DNA of 64,000 nt from Amycolatopsis viridis (GTDB taxonomy: Bacteria > Actinomycetota > Actinomycetes > Mycobacteriales > Pseudonocardiaceae). The notes beneath the pieces are model-generated. The model was not told the DNA's origin and did not search any database. It was given only the letters and a program-made list of their open reading frames with translations. The translations under genes and the position numbers were made by a program. Shown here piece after piece: positions 50,261-58,990 of this stretch (the stretch's first letter is position 1; each line of letters starts with the position of its first letter). The stretch is taken from positions 3,472,001 through 3,536,000 of the forward strand of contig NZ_JAANOU010000001.1 of the NCBI RefSeq assembly GCF_011758765.1, read 5' to 3'.

Positions 50261-51007
50261 TCACGCCGGCGTCAGCGCCGTCCGCCCCTCCCCGGTGGGC
50301 TGCTCGGGCGCCACCAGCAAGCCGCTGCGGAACGCCAGGGCGACCGCGTGGGTGCGGTCCCGCGCGCCGAGTTTGCGCAGCACACCCCGCACGTGGGTGC
50401 GGATCGTCTCCACGGACAGCAGCAGCCCGGCGGCGATCTGCGTGGTGCTCAGGCCTTCCGCGAGGAGATGCAGCACCTCGTACTCGCGCCCGGTCAGCGC
50501 GGGCCGCCGCGGAACCGGGAGCGGCCCGGGCAGCTCACCCGGCGCTTCCCGGGGCAGGAGCACGCTTCTGAGCTGCCCGTCGATGTGGATCTGCCGGCGG
50601 GCGGTGGAGATGGCCTCGGCGATGCGCAACGGGTCCGCATCGCGCGCGACCACCCCGCGCGCACCGGCGCGCAGCGCCTCACCCAGGTAGGCGCGGTTCA
50701 CCTGGCCGGGCTCCACCAGGACGACCACCGCGGGTGTGCTCCGGCCGGCGGCCACCACGGCGGCGAGCTGCGGCTCACGGTTCACACCGGCGCCGAGCAG
50801 GACGACGTCGGGCTGCGCGCGCCCGACCAGGCGAACCAGCTCCGGCCCCGTGGTGGCGTGGCCGGCCCAGCGCATCACCGGGCTGCGCTGGACCAGCGCG
50901 AACAGCCCCTCGCGCAGGAGCGGGAGCGAATCGGCCACCGCGACCCGGATCGCGGGCCCGGGGTGGACGGCGGGGACGGACAACCGGCGGGCGGTGATCG
51001 TGGACAC
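50261..51007 (-). CDS. LuxR-family regulator with pseudo-receiver domain
   Basis: A 248-residue NarL-like regulator. The N-terminal receiver-like domain starts IRVAVADSLPLLREGLFALV but the phosphoacceptor position in PDVVLLG is Gly72 instead of Asp, so phosphorylation control is unlikely. The C-terminal HTH (about 178-235) LTGREYEVLHLLAEGLSTTQIAAGLLLSVETIRTHVRGVLRKLGARDR is intact. GTG 51007 has AAGGAG 5 nt upstream. It lies 24 nt downstream of an NlpC/P60 hydrolase gene on the same strand. Confidence 0.9.
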   Translation of the reverse strand: MSTITARRLSVPAVHPGPAIRVAVADSLPLLREGLFALVQRSPVMRWAGHATTGPELVRLVGRAQPDVVLLGAGVNREPQLAAVVAAGRSTPAVVVLVEPGQVNRAYLGEALRAGARGVVARDADPLRIAEAISTARRQIHIDGQLRSVLLPREAPGELPGPLPVPRRPALTGREYEVLHLLAEGLSTTQIAAGLLLSVETIRTHVRGVLRKLGARDRTHAVALAFRSGLLVAPEQPTGEGRTALTPA

Positions 51008-51031
51008 GATTACTCCTTCTTCTCGGGCTTT

Positions 51032-52060
51032 TCAGCTCAGGACCCGCCGGATCGCGGTGACCGGGCCGATCGCTTCGATCCCCGCGATCCCGACCGGCTC
51101 ACCCGGACGGGACGCGTGCACCGCACGCGAGTTGTCGATCGCCAGGGCGACGTGGCTGACGGGCTGGTAGTAGAAGATCAGGTCACCGGGGCGCACCTGG
51201 TCGCGTGGCACGGGCACGCCGGCGGTGGCCTGCTGCGCGCTCGTCCTCGGCACACTCGCGCCGATCGCCCGGTAGGCGGCCAGCACGAGCCCCGAGCAGT
51301 CGTAGGCGCCGGGCCCTTCGGCTCCCCACACGTAGGGTTTTCCGAGTTGTGCCAACGCGAACCGCACGACGTTCCCGGCGTCACCGGCGGGGAGTCCGGA
51401 ATCGGGTGGCCGGGGCGCCCGGGTGACCAGCCGGGCCTCCACGCTCGCCACCCGGCTCTGGGCGTCCTGGAGCACGCGAGCCGCGGCATCCCGTCGCGCC
51501 CGGGCGGACTCGAGCGCGGCGGCCGCCTCGGCGCGCGTGATCCCGGCCCGCGCCACGGTGTCCGCGGACCCGGTCACGGCGGACTCGGCCCGGCGGACGG
51601 CGTCATCGGCCGAGCGCACCTGGCCGAGCTGGTCGTCGGCGAGGAAGTCGAGCAGGGGCAACGCGGCGTGATACTCCCGCGGCCGGCCGCTGTCCAGCAC
51701 CGCGAACTCCCGGCCACGCCGGAACTCCGCGGTGACGCCGGAGTAGAAGTCCGTGACGCGCCGGCGTGCCTGGAGCGCGGCCGATTGCGCGGCGGGCAAG
51801 GCAGCCCGGGCCGATTCGGTGCCGCTCCGGGCAGCCGATTCCGCCCGCTCGGCAGCGTCGAGTTCGGCCTCCCTCGCGCCGGTCTCGTCCTGGAGCGCAC
51901 CGAGTTCGTCGCGGGCTCGCCCGAGGTCCTGGTAAGCGCGCTCCGCTTCCCGGTGCAGCGCCAGGTACGGGTCGGGGTCGTCGCGCGGGGCTGCCACGGC
52001 GGGCACGGCGAACACGACCGCCACCACCCACGCCAATCCCGTCACCGTCCACCTGGCCAC
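51032..52060 (-). CDS. Secreted NlpC/P60 cell-wall hydrolase with coiled coil
   Basis: A 342-residue RipA-like endopeptidase. Signal peptide (VTGLAWVVAVVFAVPAVAAP), a long Ala/Arg/Glu-rich coiled coil (about 35-215) and a C-terminal NlpC/P60 domain: catalytic C255 in AYDCSGLVLAAYR, H in SHVALAIDN, and VRPGDLIFYY. Cleaves peptidoglycan stem peptides outside the membrane; the coiled coil may autoinhibit it. GTG 52060 lies 7 nt from a perfect 14-bp palindrome; no Shine-Dalgarno is seen, so it may be leaderless. Genes on both sides encode LuxR-type regulators. Confidence 0.9.
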   Translation of the reverse strand: MARWTVTGLAWVVAVVFAVPAVAAPRDDPDPYLALHREAERAYQDLGRARDELGALQDETGAREAELDAAERAESAARSGTESARAALPAAQSAALQARRRVTDFYSGVTAEFRRGREFAVLDSGRPREYHAALPLLDFLADDQLGQVRSADDAVRRAESAVTGSADTVARAGITRAEAAAALESARARRDAAARVLQDAQSRVASVEARLVTRAPRPPDSGLPAGDAGNVVRFALAQLGKPYVWGAEGPGAYDCSGLVLAAYRAIGASVPRTSAQQATAGVPVPRDQVRPGDLIFYYQPVSHVALAIDNSRAVHASRPGEPVGIAGIEAIGPVTAIRRVLS

Positions 52061-52067
52061 ACCGTAG

Positions 52068-52081
52068 AGACCGGCCGGTCT
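52068..52081. promoter_or_regulatory. Perfect palindrome AGACCGGCCGGTCT before the NlpC/P60 gene
   Basis: 14-bp perfect palindrome, 7 nt upstream of the GTG at 52060 (minus strand), in the 47-nt gap after the LuxR gene. Form and position suit a repressor operator of TetR type; it could also be a hairpin that limits read-through. Confidence 0.5.
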
Positions 52082-52107
52082 GGCCGAACCTGACGCGAGT
52101 ACCCGGA

Positions 52108-52725
52108 TCAGGGCGCGAAAAGTCCCGCCCTGATCGCGAGAGCCACCGCCTGGGCCCGGGAGGACGCCCGCAGCTTCGTCTTCGCCGAGCGCAACGCGGA
52201 CCGCACGGCGCTGGGGGTGAGACCGAGTTCCGGGGCGCTGTCGTCCGCCGTCATCCCCCGTGCGGCGCGCTCGAGGACCGCGATCTCCTGCCCACTCAGG
52301 CCGGCTCGCGGGCCGCCCGGCTGCCCGGCCGGTGGGCGCGTCACCGCGGCCACCTCGGACAGGGCGCCGAAGATGTTTCCCGGCAGCTCCCGGGCGAACA
52401 GGGAACTGCTGATCACCCCGTCGGCGATCCCGTCCAGGTCGGTGGCGGCGAGATCGTGCACCGCCGCCGCGCCGGAAGCCAGCACGAACACGACGGCCGA
52501 CGAGGCCGCCGCGCGGACCTGACGGCACACGCGCATCGGGGCGTCCGCCGAACCGTCGACGACCACGATGTCCGGATCGGACCGTCGCACCGCTCGGATC
52601 CCCGCCGGGCTCGGGTCCGCGATCTCCCACCGCGGCGCCGGCTGTGCCGGTGCGAGGGACCGCAATGCCTCAAGGTGGCCCGGGTCCTCCCCGACGTACA
52701 TCGCGACGAGGGCAGCCGCGGGCAT
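52108..52725 (-). CDS. LuxR-family regulator with receiver-like N-terminus
   Basis: A 205-residue regulator related in layout to the one at 50261. Receiver-like N-terminal half keeps an Asp at the phosphoacceptor position (PDIVVVDGSAD) and an Glu-Asp pair near the start; the C-terminal HTH reads LSGQEIAVLERAARGMTADDSAPELGLTPSAVRSALRSAKTKLRASSRAQ. ATG 52725 has AGGAG 7 nt upstream. No histidine kinase is adjacent. With the downstream hydrolase and second regulator it may form a cell-wall stress unit (inference). Confidence 0.85.
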   Translation of the reverse strand: MPAAALVAMYVGEDPGHLEALRSLAPAQPAPRWEIADPSPAGIRAVRRSDPDIVVVDGSADAPMRVCRQVRAAASSAVVFVLASGAAAVHDLAATDLDGIADGVISSSLFARELPGNIFGALSEVAAVTRPPAGQPGGPRAGLSGQEIAVLERAARGMTADDSAPELGLTPSAVRSALRSAKTKLRASSRAQAVALAIRAGLFAP

Positions 52726-52895
52726 TCATCAACTCCTGTGCGTCGAACCGGACGAATGCCCCGACAGTAGTTGATCTTCCAGGAACCGAGCGGGTGAACC
52801 GCGGTGACACTGTCAGTAGCACCAACCGGTTCGCCGCCGCGGCCGTGGTCGCTCCCGGCGAGAAGCCGCGCGCGGCAACCGGAGCGGTCCCGCCC

Positions 52896-55265
52896 TTACT
52901 GCTGCCCAGGCCGCCACCGGCGGTGCGCCGTGCCCGGTGTGCCGTGCCGGATCAGCTCCAGGCGCGGCTTCGGGCCTTCGGTGCGGCCGGTCTGCGGGCG
53001 CCGCGATCCCGCGCGCCACGGCACCGGCCAGTCGGCGCCGGGGCCCGCGTACTCCTGCTCCGCGGCCGCGTGCAGGGTCCAGTTCGGGTCGTAGAGGTGG
53101 GCGCGGCCGAGCAGGCACAGGTCCGCGCGGCCGGCCAGCAGGATCGAGTTCACGTCGTCGTAGGACGAGATCGCGCCGACCGCCATCGTCGCGATGCCGG
53201 TCCGGTTGCGGATCCGGTCGGCGAACGGCGTCTGGTACGACCGGCCGAACGCGGGTTTCTCATCGGGATGCACCTGCCCCGTCGACACGTCCACCACGTC
53301 GACTCCGGCGTCGGCGAAGGCGGTGGCGATCTCCACGGCGTCGTCGGCGGTGATGCCGTTCTCGCACCAGTCCGTGGCCGAGATCCGCACGCTCATCGGC
53401 CGCTCCGCCGGCCACACCTCCCGCACCGCGCGGAACACCTCCAGCGGGTACCGCAGCCGCGCCGCCAGGTCACCGCCGTAGTGATCGGTGCGGTGGTTGG
53501 TCAGCGGCGAGATGAACGACGACAGCAGGTACCCGTGCGCGCAGTGCAGTTCGAGCAGGTCGAACCCGGCGTCCGCGGCGCGTGCCGCGGCCGCGGTGAA
53601 CTGCTCCCGGATCTCGCGCAGGTCCGCCACGGTCAGCTCCCGCGGCACCTGGTTCACCCCGGGCCGGTACGGCAGCGGTGAGGGAGCGACGACCGGCCAG
53701 TTGCCCGACGGCAGCGGCTGGTCGATCCCCTCCCACATCAGCCGGGTGGAGCCCTTGCGGCCCGAGTGCCCGATCTGGATACCGATCTTCGCGGTGCTCT
53801 CGGTGTGCACGAAGTCGGTGATCCGCCGCCACGCGCGCGCCTGCTCGTCGGTGTAGATCCCGGTGCAGCCGGGCGTGATGCGGCCGGTGCCGGACACGCA
53901 CACCATCTCGGTCATCACCAGCCCGGCGCCGCCCAGGGCCTTGCCGCCGAGGTGGACCAGGTGGAAGTCGGCGGGCATGCCGTCCACCGCCCGGTACATG
54001 TCCATCGGCGACACCACGACGCGGTTCTTCAGTTCCAGCCCGCGCAACCGCAGCGGCTGGAACATCGGCGGCCGCACGCTGCCGTCGCCGTGACCGCGCC
54101 GCTGCTCGTGCCGGGCGAACCACCCGTCGACCCGCTCGACGAACTCGGGGTCGCGCACCCGCAGGTTGTCGTAGGTGACGCGGCGGCTGCGGGTCATGAT
54201 GTTGAACCCGAACTGCACCGGGTCCTGGTGCACGTACTGCCCCAGGTTCTCGAACCACTCCAGGCTGGCCTGCGCGGCACGCTGGGTCGACTCCACCACC
54301 GGCCGGCGCTCGGCTTCGTAGGCGGCGAGCGCGCCGGGCACGTCCAGTTGCTCGTGCAGGGCCGCCGCGAGCGCGAGGGCGTCCTCCATGGCGAGTTTGG
54401 TGCCGGACCCGATGGAGAAGTGCGCGGTGTGCGCGGCGTCGCCGAGCAGGATGATGTTGCCGTGGCGCCACCGCTGGTTGCGCACCGTGGTGAAGTGGAT
54501 CCACCGGGAGTTGTTCGCCAGCAGCTGCGCGTCGCCGAGCACGTCGGCGACGAGCTCCCGCACCAGCGCGATCGACTTCTCGTCGGACTCGCCGGGGGCG
54601 AACCCGCGGTCGGCGAAGCTGTCGAACCCCGCCCGCTGCCACACCTCGTCCGCCATCTCGACGATGAAGGTGCTGCCGGAGGCGTCGAAGGGGTAGCCGT
54701 GGATCTGCATGACCCCGTGGGGCGTGTCGAGGACGTAGAACTTGAAGGCGTCGAACACCTTGTCGGTGCCCAGCCACATGTAGGCGCAGCGGCGGGTTTC
54801 CAGTGCGGGGCGGAAGACCTCCGCGTGGCGGGCCCGCACCGCGGAGTTCAACCCGTCAGCCGCGACGACGAGGTCGTAGGCGGCGGCGAGCCGGCCGGGA
54901 TCGGGGGCGAGCGTGCGGAAGTGCAGCCGCACGCCGAGTTCGGCGCACCGCTGCTGCAGGATCTGCAGCAGCCGTTTCCGGCTCATGGCGGCGAACCCGT
55001 GCCCCCCACTGGTCAGGACCTGGCCGCGGTAGTGCACGTCGATGTCGTCCCAGCGGGCGAACTCGCGCTCCATCTGCCGGTAGATCGTTTCGTCGGCGTG
55101 TTCGATGCCGCCGAGCGTCTCGTCGGAGAACACCACACCGAACCCGAAGGTGTCGTCGGCGGCGTTGCGTTCCCACACGTCGATCTCGTCGCCGGGGCTC
55201 AGCTGTTTCGCCAGCGCGGCGAAGTACAGGCCGCCCGGGCCACCACCGATGACCGCGATCCGCAT
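52896..55265 (-). CDS. 2-aminobenzoyl-CoA monooxygenase/reductase-like fusion (or salicylyl-CoA 5-hydroxylase)
   Basis: A 789-residue flavoprotein fusion. The N-terminal half (1 to about 375) is a group A hydroxylase: VIGGGPGGLYFAAL and ILLGDAAHTAHFSIGSGTKLAMEDA. The C-terminal half (about 390-750) is an old-yellow-enzyme reductase: FQPLRLRGLELKNRVVVSPMDMY, LHCAHGYLLSSFISPLTNHRTDHYGG and MAVGAI. This pairing is the signature of 2-aminobenzoyl-CoA monooxygenase/reductase of Azoarcus evansii and of salicylyl-CoA 5-hydroxylases. With a CoA ligase, beta-oxidation genes and RidA but no gentisate dioxygenase, anthranilate is the better guess. ATG 55265 is 7 nt after the ligase stop with GAGGG upstream. 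The last 45 residues are low-complexity basic. Confidence 0.9.
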   Translation of the reverse strand: MRIAVIGGGPGGLYFAALAKQLSPGDEIDVWERNAADDTFGFGVVFSDETLGGIEHADETIYRQMEREFARWDDIDVHYRGQVLTSGGHGFAAMSRKRLLQILQQRCAELGVRLHFRTLAPDPGRLAAAYDLVVAADGLNSAVRARHAEVFRPALETRRCAYMWLGTDKVFDAFKFYVLDTPHGVMQIHGYPFDASGSTFIVEMADEVWQRAGFDSFADRGFAPGESDEKSIALVRELVADVLGDAQLLANNSRWIHFTTVRNQRWRHGNIILLGDAAHTAHFSIGSGTKLAMEDALALAAALHEQLDVPGALAAYEAERRPVVESTQRAAQASLEWFENLGQYVHQDPVQFGFNIMTRSRRVTYDNLRVRDPEFVERVDGWFARHEQRRGHGDGSVRPPMFQPLRLRGLELKNRVVVSPMDMYRAVDGMPADFHLVHLGGKALGGAGLVMTEMVCVSGTGRITPGCTGIYTDEQARAWRRITDFVHTESTAKIGIQIGHSGRKGSTRLMWEGIDQPLPSGNWPVVAPSPLPYRPGVNQVPRELTVADLREIREQFTAAAARAADAGFDLLELHCAHGYLLSSFISPLTNHRTDHYGGDLAARLRYPLEVFRAVREVWPAERPMSVRISATDWCENGITADDAVEIATAFADAGVDVVDVSTGQVHPDEKPAFGRSYQTPFADRIRNRTGIATMAVGAISSYDDVNSILLAGRADLCLLGRAHLYDPNWTLHAAAEQEYAGPGADWPVPWRAGSRRPQTGRTEGPKPRLELIRHGTPGTAHRRWRPGQQ

Positions 55266-55272
55266 CCCGCCC

Positions 55273-56916
55273 TCACCCGGCCTCGGTGTGCGCGCGCTGC
55301 CGCAGCTTGAACCGCTGGAGCTTCCCGGTGGCGCTGCGCGGCAGGCCGTCCACGAACTCGATCGCGCGCGGGTACTTGTAGGGCGCGATCCGCTGCTTGA
55401 CGAACCGCTGCAGCTCGGCCACCAGGTCCGCGTCCCCCGCGACGTCCGGCTGCAGCACCACGAACGCCTTGACGATCTGCCCGCGCTCGGTGTCGGGCAC
55501 ACCGACCACGCCGCACTCCTGCACGGCGTCGTGCGCGAGCAGCGCCTCCTCGACCTCCGGGCCGGCGATGTTGTAGCCGGCCGAGACGATCATGTCGTCG
55601 TTGCGGGCGAGGTAGTGGAAGTAGCCGTCGGAGTCGGCGACGAACGTGTCGCCGGTGATGTTCCAGCCGTTCTGCACGTACACCGCCTGCCGGTCGTCGG
55701 CGAGGTACCGGCAACCGGTCGGGCCCTTGACCGCCAGCCGCCCCGGTGTGCCGGGCGGCAGCGGTTCGCCGTGCTCGTCGAGGATCGCGGCCCGGTAGCC
55801 GGGCACGGCCCGCCCGGTGGCGCCCGGCCGGATGTCGTCGTCGGCGGCGGAGACGAAGATGTGCAGCATTTCGGTGGAGCCGATGCCGTCGATGAGCGCC
55901 AGTCCGGTCGCGTCGTGCACGGCACGCCAGGTCGCCGCCGGCAGGTGCTCCCCCGCCGACACCGCGCGCCGCAGCCGACCCAGCGCGGCGCCCCGGCCCG
56001 AGCGCAGCATGGACCGGTACGCGGTCGGGGCGGTGAAGCACACCGTGACCCCGTGGGTCTCGATCGCGTCGGCGAGCTGGTCCGGGGACGCCTTCTCGAT
56101 CAGGAGGGTGGCCGCCCCGGCACGCAACGGGAAGACCAGCAGCCCGCCGAGGCCGAAGGTGAAGGCCAGCGGCGGTGTCCCGGTGAACAGGTCGTCCGCG
56201 CGGGGCTTGAGGACGTGACGGGAGAAGGTATCGGCGATCGCGAGGATGTCGCGGTGGAAGTGCATGGTCGCCTTCGGCCGCCCGGTGGTGCCCGAGGTGA
56301 AGGCCAGCAGGGCGACGTCGTCGGCCGCGGTGTCGACGGCGGTGAACCCGGCCGGCACGGCGCGGGTTCGCGCGTCCAGGTCGTCCGGTGCCGGGGAGCC
56401 GTAGGTGACCACCGGCGCGCCGCGCAGGTCGGCCGCGCGCAGCTCGCCGGCGAACCGCGCGTCGCACAGGGCGAGGCCGACCTTGCTGATCTCGGCGATC
56501 GTGGTGAGTTCCGCCGACCGCAGCAGCGGCATGGTGGGCACGGCGACCGCGCCGGCCTTCATCACGGCGAGCCAGCACGCGGCCAGCGCCGGCGTGTTGG
56601 GGCCGCGCAGCAGCACCCGCTGGCCGGGCACCACGCCGAGCTGCTCGGTGAGCACCCGCGCGGTGCGGTCGACCTGGTCGCGCAGATCCCCGTAGGTCCA
56701 GGCCCGGCCGTCCGGGGTGAGCAGGCACCGCCGGTCCGGCCCGCGTTCGGCGATCACCGCGTCGAGCAGTTCCACGCCGCAGTTGAGCCGCTGCGGGTAG
56801 CGCAGCCCGGGGAGCTCGGTGAGGAATTCCGGCCAGGACTCCACCGGCGGGAGGTGGTCCCGGCAGAACGTGTCGACGTGCGCGGAGGGGCTGAGGCCCG
56901 GACCGACGGTCGTCAT
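55273..56916 (-). CDS. Aryl-CoA ligase, 2-aminobenzoate-CoA-ligase-like
   Basis: ANL-superfamily ligase of 547 residues forming an acyl-adenylate then a CoA thioester. P-loop AFTSGTTGRPKATMHFHRD near 206-222, IDGIGSTEMLHIFVSA (A5 region), GRLAVKGPTGCRYLAD, NGWNITGDTFVADSDGYFHYLARNDDMIVSAGYNIAGPEVE (A7-A8) and catalytic lysine in GLPRSATGKLQRF. MHFHRD and SAGYNIA patterns are those of 2-aminobenzoate/benzoate-CoA ligases. ATG 56916 lies 6 nt after an AATACT -10 box (TTGACT-N16-AATACT), so the mRNA is probably leaderless. Divergent from the PaaX-type repressor. Confidence 0.92.
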   Translation of the reverse strand: MTTVGPGLSPSAHVDTFCRDHLPPVESWPEFLTELPGLRYPQRLNCGVELLDAVIAERGPDRRCLLTPDGRAWTYGDLRDQVDRTARVLTEQLGVVPGQRVLLRGPNTPALAACWLAVMKAGAVAVPTMPLLRSAELTTIAEISKVGLALCDARFAGELRAADLRGAPVVTYGSPAPDDLDARTRAVPAGFTAVDTAADDVALLAFTSGTTGRPKATMHFHRDILAIADTFSRHVLKPRADDLFTGTPPLAFTFGLGGLLVFPLRAGAATLLIEKASPDQLADAIETHGVTVCFTAPTAYRSMLRSGRGAALGRLRRAVSAGEHLPAATWRAVHDATGLALIDGIGSTEMLHIFVSAADDDIRPGATGRAVPGYRAAILDEHGEPLPPGTPGRLAVKGPTGCRYLADDRQAVYVQNGWNITGDTFVADSDGYFHYLARNDDMIVSAGYNIAGPEVEEALLAHDAVQECGVVGVPDTERGQIVKAFVVLQPDVAGDADLVAELQRFVKQRIAPYKYPRAIEFVDGLPRSATGKLQRFKLRQRAHTEAG

Positions 56917-56960
56917 AGGGCAAGTATTCTCTCTTCGTGACGACAGTCAAGCAATCGTCA
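56910..56960. promoter_or_regulatory. Overlapping divergent leaderless promoters and TGACGA/TCGTCA repeats
   Basis: Only 20 bp separate the ligase ATG (56916) and the paaX GTG (56937). Ligase promoter: TTGACT (56950-56945), 16-nt spacer, AATACT (56928-56923). The paaX -10 is TATTCT (56925-56930). The two -10 boxes overlap by 4 bp and each ends 6 nt from its start codon. TGACGA (56938-56943) and TCGTCA (56955-56960) flank the ligase -35; another TCGTCA lies at 56910-56915. Confidence 0.65.
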
Positions 56961-57839
56961 GAAGAAGCCGGGCCCGATAAGCTGGCCCGCGTGCCCACCG
57001 TTCCCGAGGACTCCGGGCGCGCACCGAAACCACGCGCGCTGATCGTCACCGTCTACGGCCTCTACGCCCGGGAGACCGGCGGCTGGATGAGCGTCGCCTC
57101 CCTGATCCAGATGCTCGCCCAGTGCGGCGTGGACGAGCCCTCCGTGCGCTCGTCGATCTTCCGGCTCAAGCGCCGGGGCCTGCTCACCGCGGCCAAGGCC
57201 GGCGGGGTCGCCGGGTACGCACTCTCCGGCACGGCACGGGAAATCCTCGACGAGGGCGACCGCCGCATCTTCCAGCGCCGCCGCGCCACCACCGGCGAGG
57301 GCTGGCTGATCGTGGTGTTCAGCGTGCCCGAGTCCGAACGCGACAAACGCCACCAGTTGCGCTCCCGGCTGTCCTGGCTCGGGTTCGGCACCGTCTCCGC
57401 CGGCGTGTGGATCGCCCCGGCGCACCTGCTCGACGAGACGCGGGAAACCCTGGCACGGCACGGACTCGAGACCTACGTCGATCTGTTCCGGTCCGATCAC
57501 GCCGGGTTCGCTGCGACCGCGGAGCGCGTGCGCACCTGGTGGGACCTGGACCGCCTGCACGAGCTCTACGACGCGTTCCTCACCCGCCACGCTCCGGTGC
57601 TGAGCGGCTACCGGCGGCGGCGCCGCATCGACGGCGCCCGCGCCTTCGCCGACTACGTCACCGCCCTTACCGACTGGCGCCGCCTGCCCTACCTGGAGCC
57701 CGGGCTGCCCCTGGAAGTGCTGCCGCCGCACTGGATCGGCCTGCGCGCGGCGGAGGTGTTCTTCGACCTGCGCCGCAGGCTGGCCGGTCCGGCCCACGAC
57801 TACGTCGAGTCGCTGCGCGCGGAGGCCGTCAGCGCCTGA
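56937..57839 (+). CDS. paaX: PaaX-family transcriptional repressor
   Basis: A 300-residue regulator with a PaaX winged-helix N-terminus (ALIVTVYGLYARETGGWMSVASLIQMLAQCGVDEPSVRSSIFRLKRRGLL, about 35-85), a central Cas2-like domain (EGWLIVVFSVPESERDKRHQLRSRLSWLGFGTVSAGVWIAP) and the PaaX C-terminal domain ending FFDLRRRLAGPAHDYVESLR. PaaX proteins bind DNA until a CoA-thioester ligand releases them; here 2-aminobenzoyl-CoA would be a logical inducer. GTG 56937 sits 6 nt after TATTCT. Convergent with RidA gene (6-nt gap). Confidence 0.93.
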   Translation: MTTVKQSSEEAGPDKLARVPTVPEDSGRAPKPRALIVTVYGLYARETGGWMSVASLIQMLAQCGVDEPSVRSSIFRLKRRGLLTAAKAGGVAGYALSGTAREILDEGDRRIFQRRRATTGEGWLIVVFSVPESERDKRHQLRSRLSWLGFGTVSAGVWIAPAHLLDETRETLARHGLETYVDLFRSDHAGFAATAERVRTWWDLDRLHELYDAFLTRHAPVLSGYRRRRRIDGARAFADYVTALTDWRRLPYLEPGLPLEVLPPHWIGLRAAEVFFDLRRRLAGPAHDYVESLRAEAVSA

Positions 57840-57845
57840 CCCGGG

Positions 57846-58238
57846 TCAGACCACGGCGAAGCCCTGCACCTCCACCAGCGCCTCGGCATCCCACAGCCGG
57901 GACACCCCGACGGCCGCCATCGCCGGGTAGTCCCGGCCGGCCAGGCGCCGCCACACCGCTCCGATCTCCCGGGCGTGCGCGCGGTAGTCGGCGAGGTCCG
58001 TGGCGTACACGGTGAGGCTCACCAGCCGATCCGGTTCACCACCGGCGGCACGCAGGGCGGTGAACAGGTTCGACAGCGCCCGCTCGAACTGCTCGACGAC
58101 GGTGCCGCCGACGATGCGCCCACCGGCGTCGAGCGCGGTCTGCCCGGCCAGGAAGATCGTCGTCCCGCTGGCGACCACCGCGTGCGAGAACCCGCGTGGC
58201 TGCGCCAGTTCCGGCGGGTCGACCCGTTGCACGCTCAC
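57846..58238 (-). CDS. RidA/YjgF-family protein
   Basis: A 130-residue trimer-forming enzyme family member that hydrolyses enamines and imines. FSHAVVASGTTIFLAGQTALDAGGRIVGGTVVEQFERALSNLFTALRAAGG is a RidA core; RLVSLTVYATDL and VSRLWDAEALVEVQGFAVV complete it. The usual catalytic Arg appears to be replaced in the SRLWDAEALVEV segment, as in many pathway-specific Rid subfamilies. GTG 58238 overlaps the SDR stop (GTGA). In this pathway it could hydrolyse the enamine that arises from 2-amino-5-oxo-cyclohexene carboxyl-CoA, releasing ammonia. Confidence 0.92.
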   Translation of the reverse strand: MSVQRVDPPELAQPRGFSHAVVASGTTIFLAGQTALDAGGRIVGGTVVEQFERALSNLFTALRAAGGEPDRLVSLTVYATDLADYRAHAREIGAVWRRLAGRDYPAMAAVGVSRLWDAEALVEVQGFAVV

Positions 58239-58990
58239 TGCACCGTCCCTCCGTCCACCTGGATCGCCTGCCCGGTGACCGCACCGGCCCCGACGCAGAA
58301 CCACACCGCGTCGGCCACCTCCGCCGGGCTGATCAGCCGGCCGATGGGCTGCTTGCGGGCCAGCGTCTCCCTGGCCTCGTCGGGGCTGCGCCCGGTCGTG
58401 GCCACGATGGTGCCGATCGTCTGCTCGGTCATCGGCGTGTCCACGTACCCGGGGCACACCGCGTTGACCGTCACGCCGGTGCGGGCCAGTTCCGCCGCCG
58501 CGGCGCGCACCAGACCCAGCACGCCGTGCTTGCTCGCGGTGTAGGCCGCGATGTACGGCTCGCCGATCCGCGCGGCGGTGGACGCCATGACGACGATCCG
58601 TCCCCATCCGGCCGCCCGCATCGCCGGCACCGCGCGCCGCACGAACCGGAACGGTGCGGTCAGGTTGAGGTCCAGCATGCGCTGCCAGTCGGCATCCGTG
58701 GTGCGCTCCAGGCGGGCCGAGTGGCCCGCGCCCGCGTTGGCCACGAGCACCTCCACCGGTCCCCAGTCCCGTTCGATCTCGGTGTGGACGCGCTCGGCCG
58801 CGTCCGGATCGGTGACGTCCGCGGGGATCGTCTTCACCGCCGCGGCGCAGCCGCTCGCGGTCTCCGCCAGCTGGTCCCGGCTGCGCGCTACCAGCGCCAC
58901 CCGGCAGCCCTCGGCGCTCAGCCGCCGGGCGATGGCGCGGCCGATGCCCCGGCCGGCACCGGTGACCAGCGCGACCCGCCCGTCGCTCAC
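58235..58990 (-). CDS. SDR-family dehydrogenase of the aryl-CoA pathway
   Basis: Short-chain dehydrogenase of 251 residues with complete catalysis: TGAGRGIG (10-17), NAGAG, S in VVMASTAAR and YTASK. VARSRDQ after strand 2 suggests NADP. The C-terminal GQAIQVDGGTVQ is typical of 3-oxoacyl/3-hydroxyacyl reductases. GTG 58990 overlaps the hydratase stop (GTGA), and its stop overlaps RidA. Expected to oxidise a hydroxyacyl-CoA or reduce a ring ketone in the anthranilate route. Confidence 0.92.
   Translation of the reverse strand: MSDGRVALVTGAGRGIGRAIARRLSAEGCRVALVARSRDQLAETASGCAAAVKTIPADVTDPDAAERVHTEIERDWGPVEVLVANAGAGHSARLERTTDADWQRMLDLNLTAPFRFVRRAVPAMRAAGWGRIVVMASTAARIGEPYIAAYTASKHGVLGLVRAAAAELARTGVTVNAVCPGYVDTPMTEQTIGTIVATTGRSPDEARETLARKQPIGRLISPAEVADAVWFCVGAGAVTGQAIQVDGGTVQ

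Noticed and set aside
52896-56916. Salicylate degradation (sdg-type) operon
   Set aside because: No gentisate 1,2-dioxygenase nearby; RidA and a beta-oxidation gene set fit anthranilate better. Not excluded if such genes lie outside the window.
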